Below are positions 1 through 6,862 of a stretch of DNA of 8,270 nt, one piece after another. Both the position numbers and the translations under genes were made by a program. The notes below the pieces were generated by a model that worked only from the letters and a program-made list of their open reading frames with translations, did no database searches and had not been told where the DNA came from. The number at the start of each line of letters is the position of its first letter. The stretch's first letter is position 1. The DNA is from an uncultured Variovorax sp. (GTDB lineage Bacteria > Pseudomonadota > Gammaproteobacteria > Burkholderiales > Burkholderiaceae). Location: the NCBI GenBank assembly GCA_946478645.1, contig CAMLCW010000236.1, forward strand, positions 1 to 8,270, in the 5' to 3' direction.

Positions 1-815
1 CGATGGTGGACGCGAAAGCGCGAGCCCCAGACCACTTCCTGCACGACCGCACGGAACCGCTGCGGACCGCGTGCATCGAGCAAGGCCTGCACGCAAGCTG
101 CGTCGGGCTGTTCGGGCGCCTCGGCGACGGTGGCCACGATGCGGTGCATGCCTCCCGGCAAGGGCGCGACCACCACCATGCCGGCGGGAGAGAAGTAGAG
201 GATCACCTCATCGTCCGGCAGCTGGCCGTCGAGGCGGACATCGGCCAACAGGAACGACTCGCCATAGCTGCCGCCGGTGAACGCGATGCCGGCCTGCTCG
301 CGCACTGTGCTGTGCATCCCATCGGCACCCACCGCGTAGCGAACCCGCAGCCGGCTGCCGTCGTCGAGCGTGGCGCTGATGCACGCCGCCTCCTGAGCGA
401 GGGCGACGAGCTGCCGCGGACGCATGACTTTCCCGCCCATCGCGGTGAAGCGCGCCAGCAGCACCTGCTCGGTCTCTGCCTGCGAAATCATCAACGCGTA
501 CGGATACCGGGTCGGCAGCGCGTCGAAGCCGATGGGCACCAGCACGCGGTCGCGATCGCGCACGGTGAACCGCGGCGCCTTCAGGCCTTTCGCAACGAGC
601 GTGGCGGCGACGCCCAGCGGTTCCACCACTTCCAACGTGCGGGCATGCACGACCGCGGCCCGCGAGGTGTTGGCGCTTTCGGCGAGGCGATCGACCACGA
701 GCGCACGCACCCCGCGTGCGGACAGTGCCAGCGCCAGCGCAAGGCCGGTGGGACCGGCACCGACGATCAGCACGTCGGCGTCGAAGGCGGTATCGGCGGA
801 AGCGTTATCCGGCAT
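1..815 (-). CDS. FAD-dependent aromatic-type monooxygenase (PheA/TfdB family), C-terminus cut by window edge
   Basis: The reading frame on the minus strand starts at ATG 815-813 and stays open for 271 codons to the window edge, so only the N-terminal half to two thirds is present. The product reads MPDNASADTAFDADVLIVGAGPTG..., with the Rossmann dinucleotide-binding GAGPTG at residues 19-24 and a following acidic residue, D42, in VVDR for the FAD ribose. The family-typical SRAAVVHARTLEVVEPLG lies at 51-68. The GADG motif (163-166, followed by HSTVRE) is the second FAD/NADPH site of class A flavoprotein hydroxylases. Enzymes of this family use NAD(P)H and O2 to hydroxylate phenols or other small aromatic or polyketide-like substrates in the cytoplasm; the substrate here cannot be read from the sequence. 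An AAAGGA ribosome site lies about 7 nt upstream of the ATG, supporting this start. It is transcribed divergently from a TetR regulator and probably repressed by it. Confidence 0.9.
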   Translation of the reverse strand, partial: MPDNASADTAFDADVLIVGAGPTGLALALALSARGVRALVVDRLAESANTSRAAVVHARTLEVVEPLGVAATLVAKGLKAPRFTVRDRDRVLVPIGFDALPTRYPYALMISQAETEQVLLARFTAMGGKVMRPRQLVALAQEAACISATLDDGSRLRVRYAVGADGMHSTVREQAGIAFTGGSYGESFLLADVRLDGQLPDDEVILYFSPAGMVVVAPLPGGMHRIVATVAEAPEQPDAACVQALLDARGPQRFRAVVQEVVWGSRFRVHH

Positions 816-838
816 GGCGGTTTCCTTTCAGCAGCAAA

Positions 839-854
839 GTCAACGGTTGTTGAC
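839..854. promoter_or_regulatory. Putative TetR operator O1, perfect inverted repeat
   Basis: The sequence GTCAACGGTTGTTGAC is a perfect inverted repeat with 6-bp arms and a 4-nt centre. The same arms and spacing recur at 884-899, with centres 45 bp apart. It sits immediately at and downstream of the predicted monooxygenase transcription start, where a bound repressor would block initiation. Assignment to the adjacent TetR protein is inferred from position and symmetry. Confidence 0.75.
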
Positions 855-860
855 ATCGAC

Positions 861-888
861 ATGGTAGGCTGTGCCCGCGATTTGTCAA
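861..888 (-). promoter_or_regulatory. Predicted sigma70 promoter of the monooxygenase gene
   Basis: On the minus strand a perfect -35 TTGACA (888-883) is followed after 16 bp by TACCAT (866-861), a -10 with two mismatches to TATAAT. Transcription would start near 854-855, leaving a leader of about 40 nt carrying the AAAGGA ribosome site. The -35 lies inside the right operator copy and the start point abuts the left one. Motif reading only; no start site has been mapped. Confidence 0.55.
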
Positions 889-900
889 CACGCGTTGACA
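883..900. promoter_or_regulatory. Putative TetR operator O2, perfect inverted repeat
   Basis: The sequence TGTCAACACGCGTTGACA is a perfect inverted repeat with 7-bp arms around a 4-nt centre, sharing the core GTCAAC-N4-GTTGAC with the site at 839-854. It covers the predicted -35 element of the monooxygenase promoter. It also ends directly before the TATACT box (901-906) that may serve the tetR gene, so one site could control both directions. Confidence 0.75.
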
Positions 901-906
901 TATACT
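901..906 (+). promoter_or_regulatory. Possible -10 element for tetR (TATACT)
   Basis: TATACT differs from TATAAT at one base and ends 5 nt before the tetR ATG at 912. The best -35-like hexamer, TTGTCA at 882-887, lies only 13 bp upstream, which is shorter than the usual 16-18 bp. If the box is used, transcription would begin at or within a base or two of the start codon, giving a leaderless mRNA. That would fit the absence of a ribosome binding site before this ATG. Confidence 0.35.
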
Positions 907-911
907 TCGGC

Positions 912-1481
912 ATGGCCGACACCCCTGCATCGCCTCGCCGTTCCGACGCCACGCGCGCCACCATCCTTGCGGCCGCCCGCGAACATTTCGCGGCCCATGG
1001 CTACCAGGGCGCGACCATCCGCGCGATCGCGGCCGCCGCGGGCATCGATCCGGCGCTGGTGATGCGCTACTACGGAAACAAGGAAGGGCTGTTCGCAGCT
1101 GCCGCAGAGTTCGACCTGCGCCTGCCCGACCTCGGTGCGCTGGCGCGCGAACAGGTCGGCGCGGCACTGGTGACGCATTTCCTCGATCGTTGGGACGGCG
1201 ATGAAACGTTGATGGCCCTGCTGCGCGCGGCCGTTACCAACGAGGCCGCCGCCGAGCGCATGCAGGCGATCTTCGCAACCCAGCTGGTGCCGCTGATCAC
1301 CCGGCTGCGCGGCGAGCCTCGCTCGGCGGCGGCGCCACGCGCGGGATTGATCGCAACCCAGATCCTTGGCCTGGCCCTGTGCCGCTACGTGCTCCGGCTG
1401 CCGCCGATCGTCGGGTTGAAGCGCGCGGAGCTGGTGCGGCGTGTCGGGGGGACCGTCCAGGCATATCTGTTCGAGAACTGA
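912..1481 (+). CDS. TetR/AcrR-family transcriptional regulator
   Basis: The 189-residue product has the usual TetR size. An N-terminal helix-turn-helix occupies about residues 14-60: RATILAAAREHFAAHGY leads into ATIRAIAAAAGI and the recognition-helix segment LVMRYYGNKEGLF. The C-terminal half, with FLDRWDGDETLMALL, NEAAAERM and LIATQILGLALCRYVLRLPP, resembles the TetR_C_16 ligand and dimer domain (PF17920-type). ATG 912 is chosen because upstream starts in the same open frame (for example ATG 861) would put the right operator inside the gene and add a non-TetR extension. No Shine-Dalgarno is visible. It is divergent from the monooxygenase, and both genes likely respond to its ligand through the paired GTCAAC-N4-GTTGAC sites. 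It probably represses itself and the monooxygenase until substrate or a related compound binds. The ligand is unknown. Confidence 0.93.
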   Translation: MADTPASPRRSDATRATILAAAREHFAAHGYQGATIRAIAAAAGIDPALVMRYYGNKEGLFAAAAEFDLRLPDLGALAREQVGAALVTHFLDRWDGDETLMALLRAAVTNEAAAERMQAIFATQLVPLITRLRGEPRSAAAPRAGLIATQILGLALCRYVLRLPPIVGLKRAELVRRVGGTVQAYLFEN

Positions 1482-1539
1482 CGCGCGCCGCGCCCTCGAC
1501 TATTCTTGCGCCATCGCGCGCCAGATGGAGACCGTCGAG

Positions 1540-2307
1540 ATGTACACGCAACAAGGGGGCGAGGGCCCCGACCTGCTCGTGCTGCTGCACGGCATGGGCG
1601 CCACCGGCGCGGTCTGGTCGCCGCTCATTGCCGAGGCCGGCGCGCGCTGGCACGGCCGCTGGCTTGCGCTCGACCTGCCGGGCCACGGTCACTCCGCGCC
1701 GCAGGCCTCGTATGCCGTCGGCCAGCTCGCGGCGAGCGTGGCGCAGGCGGTGCTGCCACATGCCGATCCCGCCGGCCGCCTGATCGTGCTGGGCCATTCG
1801 CTCGGCGGCGTGGTCGGCCTGGCGCTGGCCACCGGCTGGTTCGGCCTGCAGCCGCACCGGGTCTTCGGTGCCGGCATCAAGGTGGCTTGGAGCGAGGAAG
1901 AACTCCAGCGCATGCAGGCGCTCGCCGCGCAGGCGCCCAAGCGCTTCGCCAGCGAAGACGAGGCCTGGGCGCGCTACCTCAAGGTCTCGGGCCTGGCCGG
2001 CCTGGCGGGCGCGGGGGCACCCGTGGCCGCGCGCGGCATCGTGCACGAAGCCGACGGCTGGCGGCTTGCGATGGACCCCGGCGCCAACGCGGTGGGCAAG
2101 CCGCCATTGGCCGAACTGGCGGGGCTCGCACGCTGTCCGGTGCAGCTCGGACGCGGCGGCAGCGACGCGCTGGTGACGCTCGCGCAGGCGCGCTCGATCG
2201 ATCCGGCGGCGCGCGACATCGGGCCGCATGGGCACAACGTGATCGTCGAAGCGCCCGCGCAGGTGTGGGACTGGATGGCCGCGTCGGGCGAGCCCGGCCT
2301 GCGCTGA
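1540..2307 (+). CDS. Alpha/beta-fold hydrolase with intact catalytic triad
   Basis: The 255-residue protein is of ordinary single-domain alpha/beta hydrolase size. LLVLLHGMGATG (residues 12-23) supplies the HG oxyanion segment and LALDLPGHGHS (41-52) is the family-typical second strand and loop. GHSLGG (85-90) is the nucleophile elbow with Ser87. Late in the protein Asp209 (GGSDALV) and His232 (HGHNVIVEAP) complete a Ser-Asp-His triad. No signal peptide is seen, so it is probably a cytoplasmic esterase-, lactonase- or C-C hydrolase-like enzyme; the substrate is not identifiable. ATG 1540 is preferred over the in-frame ATG 1525 because GGAG (1527-1530) lies 9 nt before it, while 1525 has no ribosome site. 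A weak promoter, CTGACG-17 bp-TATTCT (1478-1506), may lie over the end of tetR; otherwise the gene is read through from tetR 58 nt upstream. Confidence 0.88.
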   Translation: MYTQQGGEGPDLLVLLHGMGATGAVWSPLIAEAGARWHGRWLALDLPGHGHSAPQASYAVGQLAASVAQAVLPHADPAGRLIVLGHSLGGVVGLALATGWFGLQPHRVFGAGIKVAWSEEELQRMQALAAQAPKRFASEDEAWARYLKVSGLAGLAGAGAPVAARGIVHEADGWRLAMDPGANAVGKPPLAELAGLARCPVQLGRGGSDALVTLAQARSIDPAARDIGPHGHNVIVEAPAQVWDWMAASGEPGLR

Positions 2308-2325
2308 TGTAACCCGCAGGGCCGG
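2294..2325 (+). terminator. GC-rich hairpin over the hydrolase stop codon, possible terminator
   Basis: CCGGCCTGCG (2294-2303) pairs with CGCAGGGCCGG (2315-2325) over 10 base pairs with one bulged G. The loop of 11 nt contains the hydrolase TGA. No clear T-run follows, only CGCTTCG, so it is not a canonical intrinsic terminator. It may act as a pause or 3'-end stabiliser separating the hydrolase from the ABC operon. Confidence 0.35.
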
Positions 2326-2371
2326 CGCTTCGAACCTAGGGAATCGACCTCCACTCCTTCCCGCCGAACAC

Positions 2372-3586
2372 ATGCACGCCATCCCCCCACGCCGCCGCCT
2401 GTTCCTTCAAGCCGGCGCCGCCGTCGCCGCAGGCGGCCTGGGCCTGCCGGTCCTCGCAAGGTCGGCCGCCGCCTGGGCACAGATCGAGCGCAAGGCGCGC
2501 GGCCAGACCGTGTATTTCAATGCCTGGGGCGGCAGCGAGCGCACCAATGCCTACCTGGGCTGGGCGGCGGGTGAGCTGTCGCGCAGCCACGGCGTGGCGC
2601 TCAGGCATGTGAAGATCACCGACACCGCCGAGGCGGTCAAGCGCGTGCGCGGCGAGAAGGCCGCGGGCAAGCTCAGCGGCGGCAGCGTCGACATGGTGTG
2701 GATCAACGGCGAGAACTTCCTGACGATGAAGAAGGAAGGCCTGCTGTTCGGCCCGTTCGCCGACCGCCTGCCCAACTACCGCTGGGTCGACACGGTCGGC
2801 AAGCCCACCACGCGCACCGACTTCTCCGAGCCGGTCGAGGGCCTGGAAGCGCCCTGGGGCATGGCCCAGCTGACCTTCTTTGCCAACCGCCAGCGGCTGC
2901 CGGAGCCGCCGCGCAGCATGGCCGCGCTGCTCGAGCTGGCGCGCCGCCATCCCGGGCGCATCACCTACCCGCGGCCGCCGGATTTCGTCGGCACGACCTT
3001 CCTCAAGCAGGCGCTGCTCGAACTCGGCGCCGACCGCGGCGTCTTCTACCGCCCCTTTGCCGCCGAGGCCTTCGACGCGGCGGCGCGGCCGCTCTGGGCC
3101 TGGCTCGACGCGCTGCGTCCGCTGCTGTGGCGCGAGGGCCGGCAATACCCGCAGAATGCCGCGGCGCAGCGCCAGATGATGGCCGACGGCGAGCTGCTGC
3201 TCGCGCTGACCTTCAACCCCAACGAGGCCGCCAACGAGATCGCCGCCGGCCGGCTTGCGGCCACCATCCACAGCTGGCAGCCCGCGGGCGGGGCCATCGG
3301 CAACACGCACTTCCTCGCGGTGCCGTTCAATACCGGTGTGCCCGAAGGCGCGCAGGTCGCCATCAACTTCATGCTGTCGCCGCGGGCGCAGGCGCGCAAG
3401 GCCGACATCGGCGTGTGGGGCGACGGCACCGTGCTCGCGCTCGACCGCCTGCCGCGCGCCGAACGCGCGCTCTTCGCGGGCGGCGCCCACCCCGGGCAGC
3501 TCGCCGCGCCGGCGCCGGTGATCCTCGAGCCGCATGGCAGCTGGGTCGATCCGCTGGAGCGCGAGTGGCAGCGGCGCTACGGCTAG
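2372..3586 (+). CDS. ynjB: YnjB-like ABC transporter periplasmic substrate-binding protein, Tat-type signal
   Basis: The 404-residue product matches the E. coli YnjB type (COG4134, about 390 residues) along its whole length, including QTVYFNAWGG (45-54), GGSVDMVWINGENF, TYPRPPDFVGTTF, LTFNPNEA, KADIGVWGD and the C-terminal EREWQRRYG. In the YnjBCD importer it would capture a solute in the periplasm and deliver it to the permease; the substrate of this family is uncharacterised. The N-terminus carries a twin-arginine pattern, R8-R9-L-F-L-Q, followed by a hydrophobic stretch and a plausible cleavage site at AWA36, suggesting export by Tat in the folded state. The ATG has no clear ribosome site, but this start is required to keep the signal peptide. 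Its end overlaps the permease start by 22 nt. The 64 nt upstream show no convincing promoter beyond the hairpin at 2294-2325. Confidence 0.92.
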   Translation: MHAIPPRRRLFLQAGAAVAAGGLGLPVLARSAAAWAQIERKARGQTVYFNAWGGSERTNAYLGWAAGELSRSHGVALRHVKITDTAEAVKRVRGEKAAGKLSGGSVDMVWINGENFLTMKKEGLLFGPFADRLPNYRWVDTVGKPTTRTDFSEPVEGLEAPWGMAQLTFFANRQRLPEPPRSMAALLELARRHPGRITYPRPPDFVGTTFLKQALLELGADRGVFYRPFAAEAFDAAARPLWAWLDALRPLLWREGRQYPQNAAAQRQMMADGELLLALTFNPNEAANEIAAGRLAATIHSWQPAGGAIGNTHFLAVPFNTGVPEGAQVAINFMLSPRAQARKADIGVWGDGTVLALDRLPRAERALFAGGAHPGQLAAPAPVILEPHGSWVDPLEREWQRRYG

Positions 3587-5224
3587 GCGCCCTGTTGCCG
3601 CGCCACGGGCTCGCGCTCGCGATGGGCGCTGCGGTGGCCGTGCCGCTGCTGTGGTCCGCCGCGGCGGCGGTGGCCGCGGGCACCGATGCCGCGGCGTGGC
3701 GCGCGCTCGGCGCCGCGCCGCAGTGGCCACGCGCGCTCGCGCTGTCGTTGCTCACGGGCCTGGCGGCCACCGGCCTCTCGCTGGCGCTTGCCGCGTGGCT
3801 GCTGTCGCGTGCCTTTGCCAGCCGCGCATGGGGCACCGCGATGCGCATGCTGGCGCCGATGCTCGCGCTGCCGCACGTGGCCTTCGCGGTCGGCCTCGCG
3901 TTCCTGCTTGCGCCGAGCGGCTGGATCCTTCGTGCGCTCTCGCCCTGGGCCACCGGCTTCGAATGGCCGCCGGCCTGGGACCACGCAGGACCGCTGGGGC
4001 ATCGGCCTGGTCGCCGCGCTGGTCGGCAAGGAGGTGCCCTTCCTGCTCTGGACCGCGGCCACCCAGCTGCAGCGCGCGGACGTCGGCGCGCGCTGGCAGC
4101 GCGAGCTCGCCATCGCCTGCACGATGGGCTATGGCCGTCGCGCCGCATGGTGGCGCGTGGTGTGGCCGCAGCTGTGGCCGCGGCTGCATGCGCCGCTGGT
4201 CGCGGTGCTCGCGTACAGCCTGACGGTGGTCGACATGGCGATCGTCATCGGCCCCGCCGCCACGCCCACCGCGGCCGTGCTCGCGTGGCAGTGGCTGCTC
4301 GATGCGGACGTGGCCGTCAACGCGCGCGGCGCCGCGCTCGCATGGCTGCTGGCCGGCATGGTGGCGGTCTCGGCCGGTGTGCTCTGGGCGCTGCGCGGCC
4401 GCCTGCACTGGCGCGCCCGCTGGGTGCGCGGCACACGCGGCCGGGCCGATCCCGCGCCGGCCGCCGACTTCGCGCCGCTGCTCGCGCTCGGCGCCGTCTA
4501 CGTGCTGGTGCTGGCCGCCACCGGCGTGGCGAGCATCTCGGGTGCCTGGCCCTTTCCGCGGTTCTTGCCGCAGAACTGGAGCTTCGATGGCTGGCGCTCG
4601 GTGGCGGCGAGCGCCGACACCGTGCGGCTGACGGCCACGCTGGCTCTGGCGAGCGGCGCCACGGCACTGCTCTGGGCCGTGGCATGGCTGGAGACCGCGC
4701 CCGTCGCCTGGCTGCCGACGCTGCGCCGGCTGAGCTACCTGCCGCTGCTGCTGCCGTCGGTGCTCTGGGTGATCGGGCTGCACCGGCTGGCGCTGGCGTG
4801 GGGGCTCGATGCGCACTGGGCCGGCCTGTGGCTCGCCCACACGTTGGCCGCGGTGCCCTACGTGCTGATCACGCTGAGCCCCGCGTATCTCGCGTTCGAC
4901 CCCCGCCAGCGGCAGGTGGCCGCGAGCCTCGGGCGCGGCACCCTCGCCTTCCTGCTGCGCGTGAAATGGCCGCTGCTGCGCGCGAGCCTGGGCGGCGCGC
5001 TGGCGATCGGCTTCGCGGTGAGCGTCGCGCAATACCTGCCGACGCTGTTCATCGGCGCGGGGCGCTACGCCACGGTGACCACCGAAGCGGTCGCGCTCTC
5101 GGCCGGCGGCCAGCGCTCGGTGCTGGCGGCCTATGCCTGGCTGCAGTGGCTGCTGCCGACGCTGGCCTTCGCGTTGGCCGCCTGGGCCGGACGACCGCGG
5201 CGCTTCACCGGAGCCCGGCCATGA
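3565..5224 (+). pseudogene. ynjC: YnjC-like fused ABC permease, broken by a +1 frameshift at 3977-3979
   Basis: Two reading frames together encode one YnjC-type permease (COG4135, E. coli length about 511). Residues 1-138 lie in the frame starting at GTG 3565, which has GGAG 5 nt upstream. They give three membrane helices (LALAMGAAVAVPLLW, LLTGLAATGLSLALAAWLL, MLALPHVAFAVGLAFLLA) and end ...EWPPAW. The remaining 414 residues continue in the next frame as TTQDRWGIGLVAALVGKEVPF... to TGA 5222-5224. Removing one G from GGG 3977-3979 joins them into a 552-residue protein with about 12 helices and two permease halves. Each half has an EAA-like cytoplasmic loop (near ACTMGYGRRAAWWRVVWP and VAASLGRGTLAFLLRVKWP), like other fused permeases. 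The rest of the gene is undamaged, so the lesion is recent or a sequencing error. It overlaps the binding protein by 22 nt and the ATPase by ATGA. Confidence 0.85.
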
Positions 5225-5895
5225 CGGCGCGCCTCTCGGTGCACGTGGCGCGGCTCGGCGTTGCCGGCCAGCCGCTGGTGCAGGACCTCTCGCTCGACGT
5301 GCCCGGCGGCACGGTCCACACGCTCATGGGCGCAAGCGGCAGCGGCAAGTCCAGCCTGCTGGCAGCGATCTGCGGCACGGCGGCGCCCGCGGTGCACTTC
5401 GAAGGCAGCGTCACCCTCGACGGCCAGCGCGTGGACGGCTGGAGCACGCGCCGCCGGCGCATCGGCATCCTGTTCCAGGACGACCTGCTGTTCGCCCACA
5501 TGACGGTACGCGAGAACCTGCTGTTCGCGGTGCCGGCCGGCGCGCGGCAGGCACGCGAGCGCGCCGTGCGCGACGCCCTGCACGACCTCGAGCTGCCGGG
5601 CTTCGCCGACGCCGACCCGGCCACGCTGTCGGGCGGCCAGCGGGCCCGTGTCTCGCTGATGCGAGCCTTGCTCGCCGAACCGAAGGCGCTGCTGCTCGAC
5701 GAACCCTTCGCGCGGCTCGACGCGGCGCTGCGCGACCGCATGCGCAGCTACGTCTTCGAGACGGTGCGTGCGCGCGGCATTCCCGCGCTGCTCGTCACGC
5801 ACGATGCGGCCGACGTGGCCGATGCGTCGGCGGTGACGCGGCTGCCCGAACCGCTCACGCCGCCGCCTGCGTCGCATGGCGCGCCAGCTTCCTGA
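5221..5895 (+). CDS. ynjD: YnjD-like ABC transporter ATP-binding protein
   Basis: The 224-residue ATPase is close in size to E. coli YnjD (COG4136, 217 residues). All nucleotide-binding motifs are intact: Walker A GASGSGKS (37-44), Q-loop Gln86 in LFQDDLLF, signature LSGGQRARVS (136-145), Walker B ALLLDEP with D160-E161, D-loop ARLD (164-167) and H-loop His194 in LLVTHD. It would drive import through the YnjC-type permease from the cytoplasmic face. Translation is coupled to the permease by the ATGA overlap at 5221-5224. The last 13 codons, a Pro/Ala-rich tail (PEPLTPPPASHGAPAS) after the conserved domain, overlap the end of the opposite-strand nucleoside hydrolase gene. The frame of ynjD is the same as that of the N-terminal ynjC fragment, with no stop between them, so an automatic caller may wrongly produce a long fusion. 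Confidence 0.95.
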   Translation: MTARLSVHVARLGVAGQPLVQDLSLDVPGGTVHTLMGASGSGKSSLLAAICGTAAPAVHFEGSVTLDGQRVDGWSTRRRRIGILFQDDLLFAHMTVRENLLFAVPAGARQARERAVRDALHDLELPGFADADPATLSGGQRARVSLMRALLAEPKALLLDEPFARLDAALRDRMRSYVFETVRARGIPALLVTHDAADVADASAVTRLPEPLTPPPASHGAPAS

Positions 5896-6862
5896 ACAGG
5901 TCGTTGAAGATCGCATCGCGGTCGACCGCATGGGCCTCGCGCATCGGCGGCCGGTGCGCCGCGGCTTGCCAGCGCAGGTCGTCCGCGAGGCGTGGCGTCG
6001 GCAGCAGCGTGCTCGGCACCCAGGCCGGATCGAGCAGCCACGCGACGCAGATCAGGTCCCAGATCACCCAGCTGTAGGCCGTGCGGGTGTCCACCGGCAG
6101 GATGGTCCAGAGCGGGTTGTGCGTGAACAGCTGGTGCAGGTAGTCGCCGATGGCGCCCTGGCCGCGCACATGCCGCTCGACCTCGGCGAGCGACAGCCGC
6201 AGCTGCGCGCCCACGTGGAAGCCGGGCAGGTACACCAGTGGCACGCCGCTCTCCAGCAGCACGCGGCTCGCATGCGGGTCCTGCTCGAGATTGAAGGAGT
6301 CGTTCACGTGAGGCGCGCACGACGGATAGCCGCTGGTCCACACCACCACGATTCGGCGCGCGATGTCCGGCGCGAGCAGCAAGGCGCTCGCCACGTTGGT
6401 CGGGCAGCCGAGCACCAGCACGTACAGCGGCGGCGCATCGTCGGCGCCGCTGCGCGCGAGCGCGATCAGGTGCTCGGCCGCAGGACTGTGCAACGGCGTG
6501 GTGGCGCTGGGCAGGTAGCCTTCGCTGCCCGCGCGCACCGGCGGATGCGGCTCGCCGCCCAGCTTGTCGAGCACCCGCAGGATCTCGTCACGGCTGCGCC
6601 ACATGCCTTCGGCCGGCGGATTGAAAGGCGGCGCGTCGGCCGGCGCCTGCGCGAGCTGCGCGCGCCGGTGCGCAAACGAGAACGGCGCCGCATGGAGCGC
6701 CTCGATGGCGAGCGCCTCGGGCGAGAGCAGCGCCCAGGCGAGCGCGAACTGGTCGTCGATTTCGTTGGCGGCATCGGTGTCGATCACCACGCGCACCGGG
6801 CGATGGTTCGGTTCGGCGAGCCGGCCGTGCAGCCAGTCGTTCGAGGCCAATTCAGGCTTCAT
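5855..6862 (-). CDS. Nucleoside hydrolase family protein, divergent subfamily (DTD-x5-DD)
   Basis: The 335-residue protein belongs to the inosine/uridine-preferring nucleoside hydrolase fold, whose members cleave the N-glycosidic bond of nucleosides using a bound calcium. VVIDTDAANEIDDQFAL (26-41) carries the metal-binding aspartates D28, D30, D36 and D37, with two more residues between D30 and D36 than in the classic DxDxxxDD. VLGCPTNVASALLLAP (150-165) corresponds to the GPLTN segment, and FNLEQDPHASRVLLESGVP (190-208) to the FN...DP segment. The late metal ligand survives as D269 in VIWDLICVAWLLDP, but the position held by the general-acid histidine in classic enzymes is Trp268. Substrate range is therefore uncertain. 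ATG 6862 is supported by GGAG 8 nt upstream and by an ATGA overlap with the glycosyltransferase before it. No signal peptide, so it is cytoplasmic. The frame remains open far upstream but runs antisense-like through the glycosyltransferase. Confidence 0.88.
   Translation of the reverse strand: MKPELASNDWLHGRLAEPNHRPVRVVIDTDAANEIDDQFALAWALLSPEALAIEALHAAPFSFAHRRAQLAQAPADAPPFNPPAEGMWRSRDEILRVLDKLGGEPHPPVRAGSEGYLPSATTPLHSPAAEHLIALARSGADDAPPLYVLVLGCPTNVASALLLAPDIARRIVVVWTSGYPSCAPHVNDSFNLEQDPHASRVLLESGVPLVYLPGFHVGAQLRLSLAEVERHVRGQGAIGDYLHQLFTHNPLWTILPVDTRTAYSWVIWDLICVAWLLDPAWVPSTLLPTPRLADDLRWQAAAHRPPMREAHAVDRDAIFNDLFRKLARHATQAAA

Noticed and set aside
3..911. Long plus-strand open frame ahead of the TetR coding region
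   Set aside because: It is Arg/His/Ala-rich sequence opposite the well-supported flavin monooxygenase; only the part from ATG 912 looks like a protein family.
1525..1539. ATG 1525 as hydrolase start
   Set aside because: No ribosome site before it, whereas ATG 1540 has GGAG at a good distance; the conserved fold begins shortly after either.
1297..2382. 361-codon minus-strand frame opposite the hydrolase
   Set aside because: Low-complexity Arg/Ala/Gly composition and complete overlap with an intact Ser-Asp-His hydrolase; a typical high-GC shadow frame.
2336..3730. 464-codon minus-strand frame opposite ynjB
   Set aside because: No recognisable motif, Arg/His-rich, and covered by a full-length YnjB-like protein.
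3752..5032. 426-codon minus-strand frame opposite ynjC
   Set aside because: Gln/Arg/His-rich with no membrane or domain pattern, while the opposite strand gives about 12 membrane helices.
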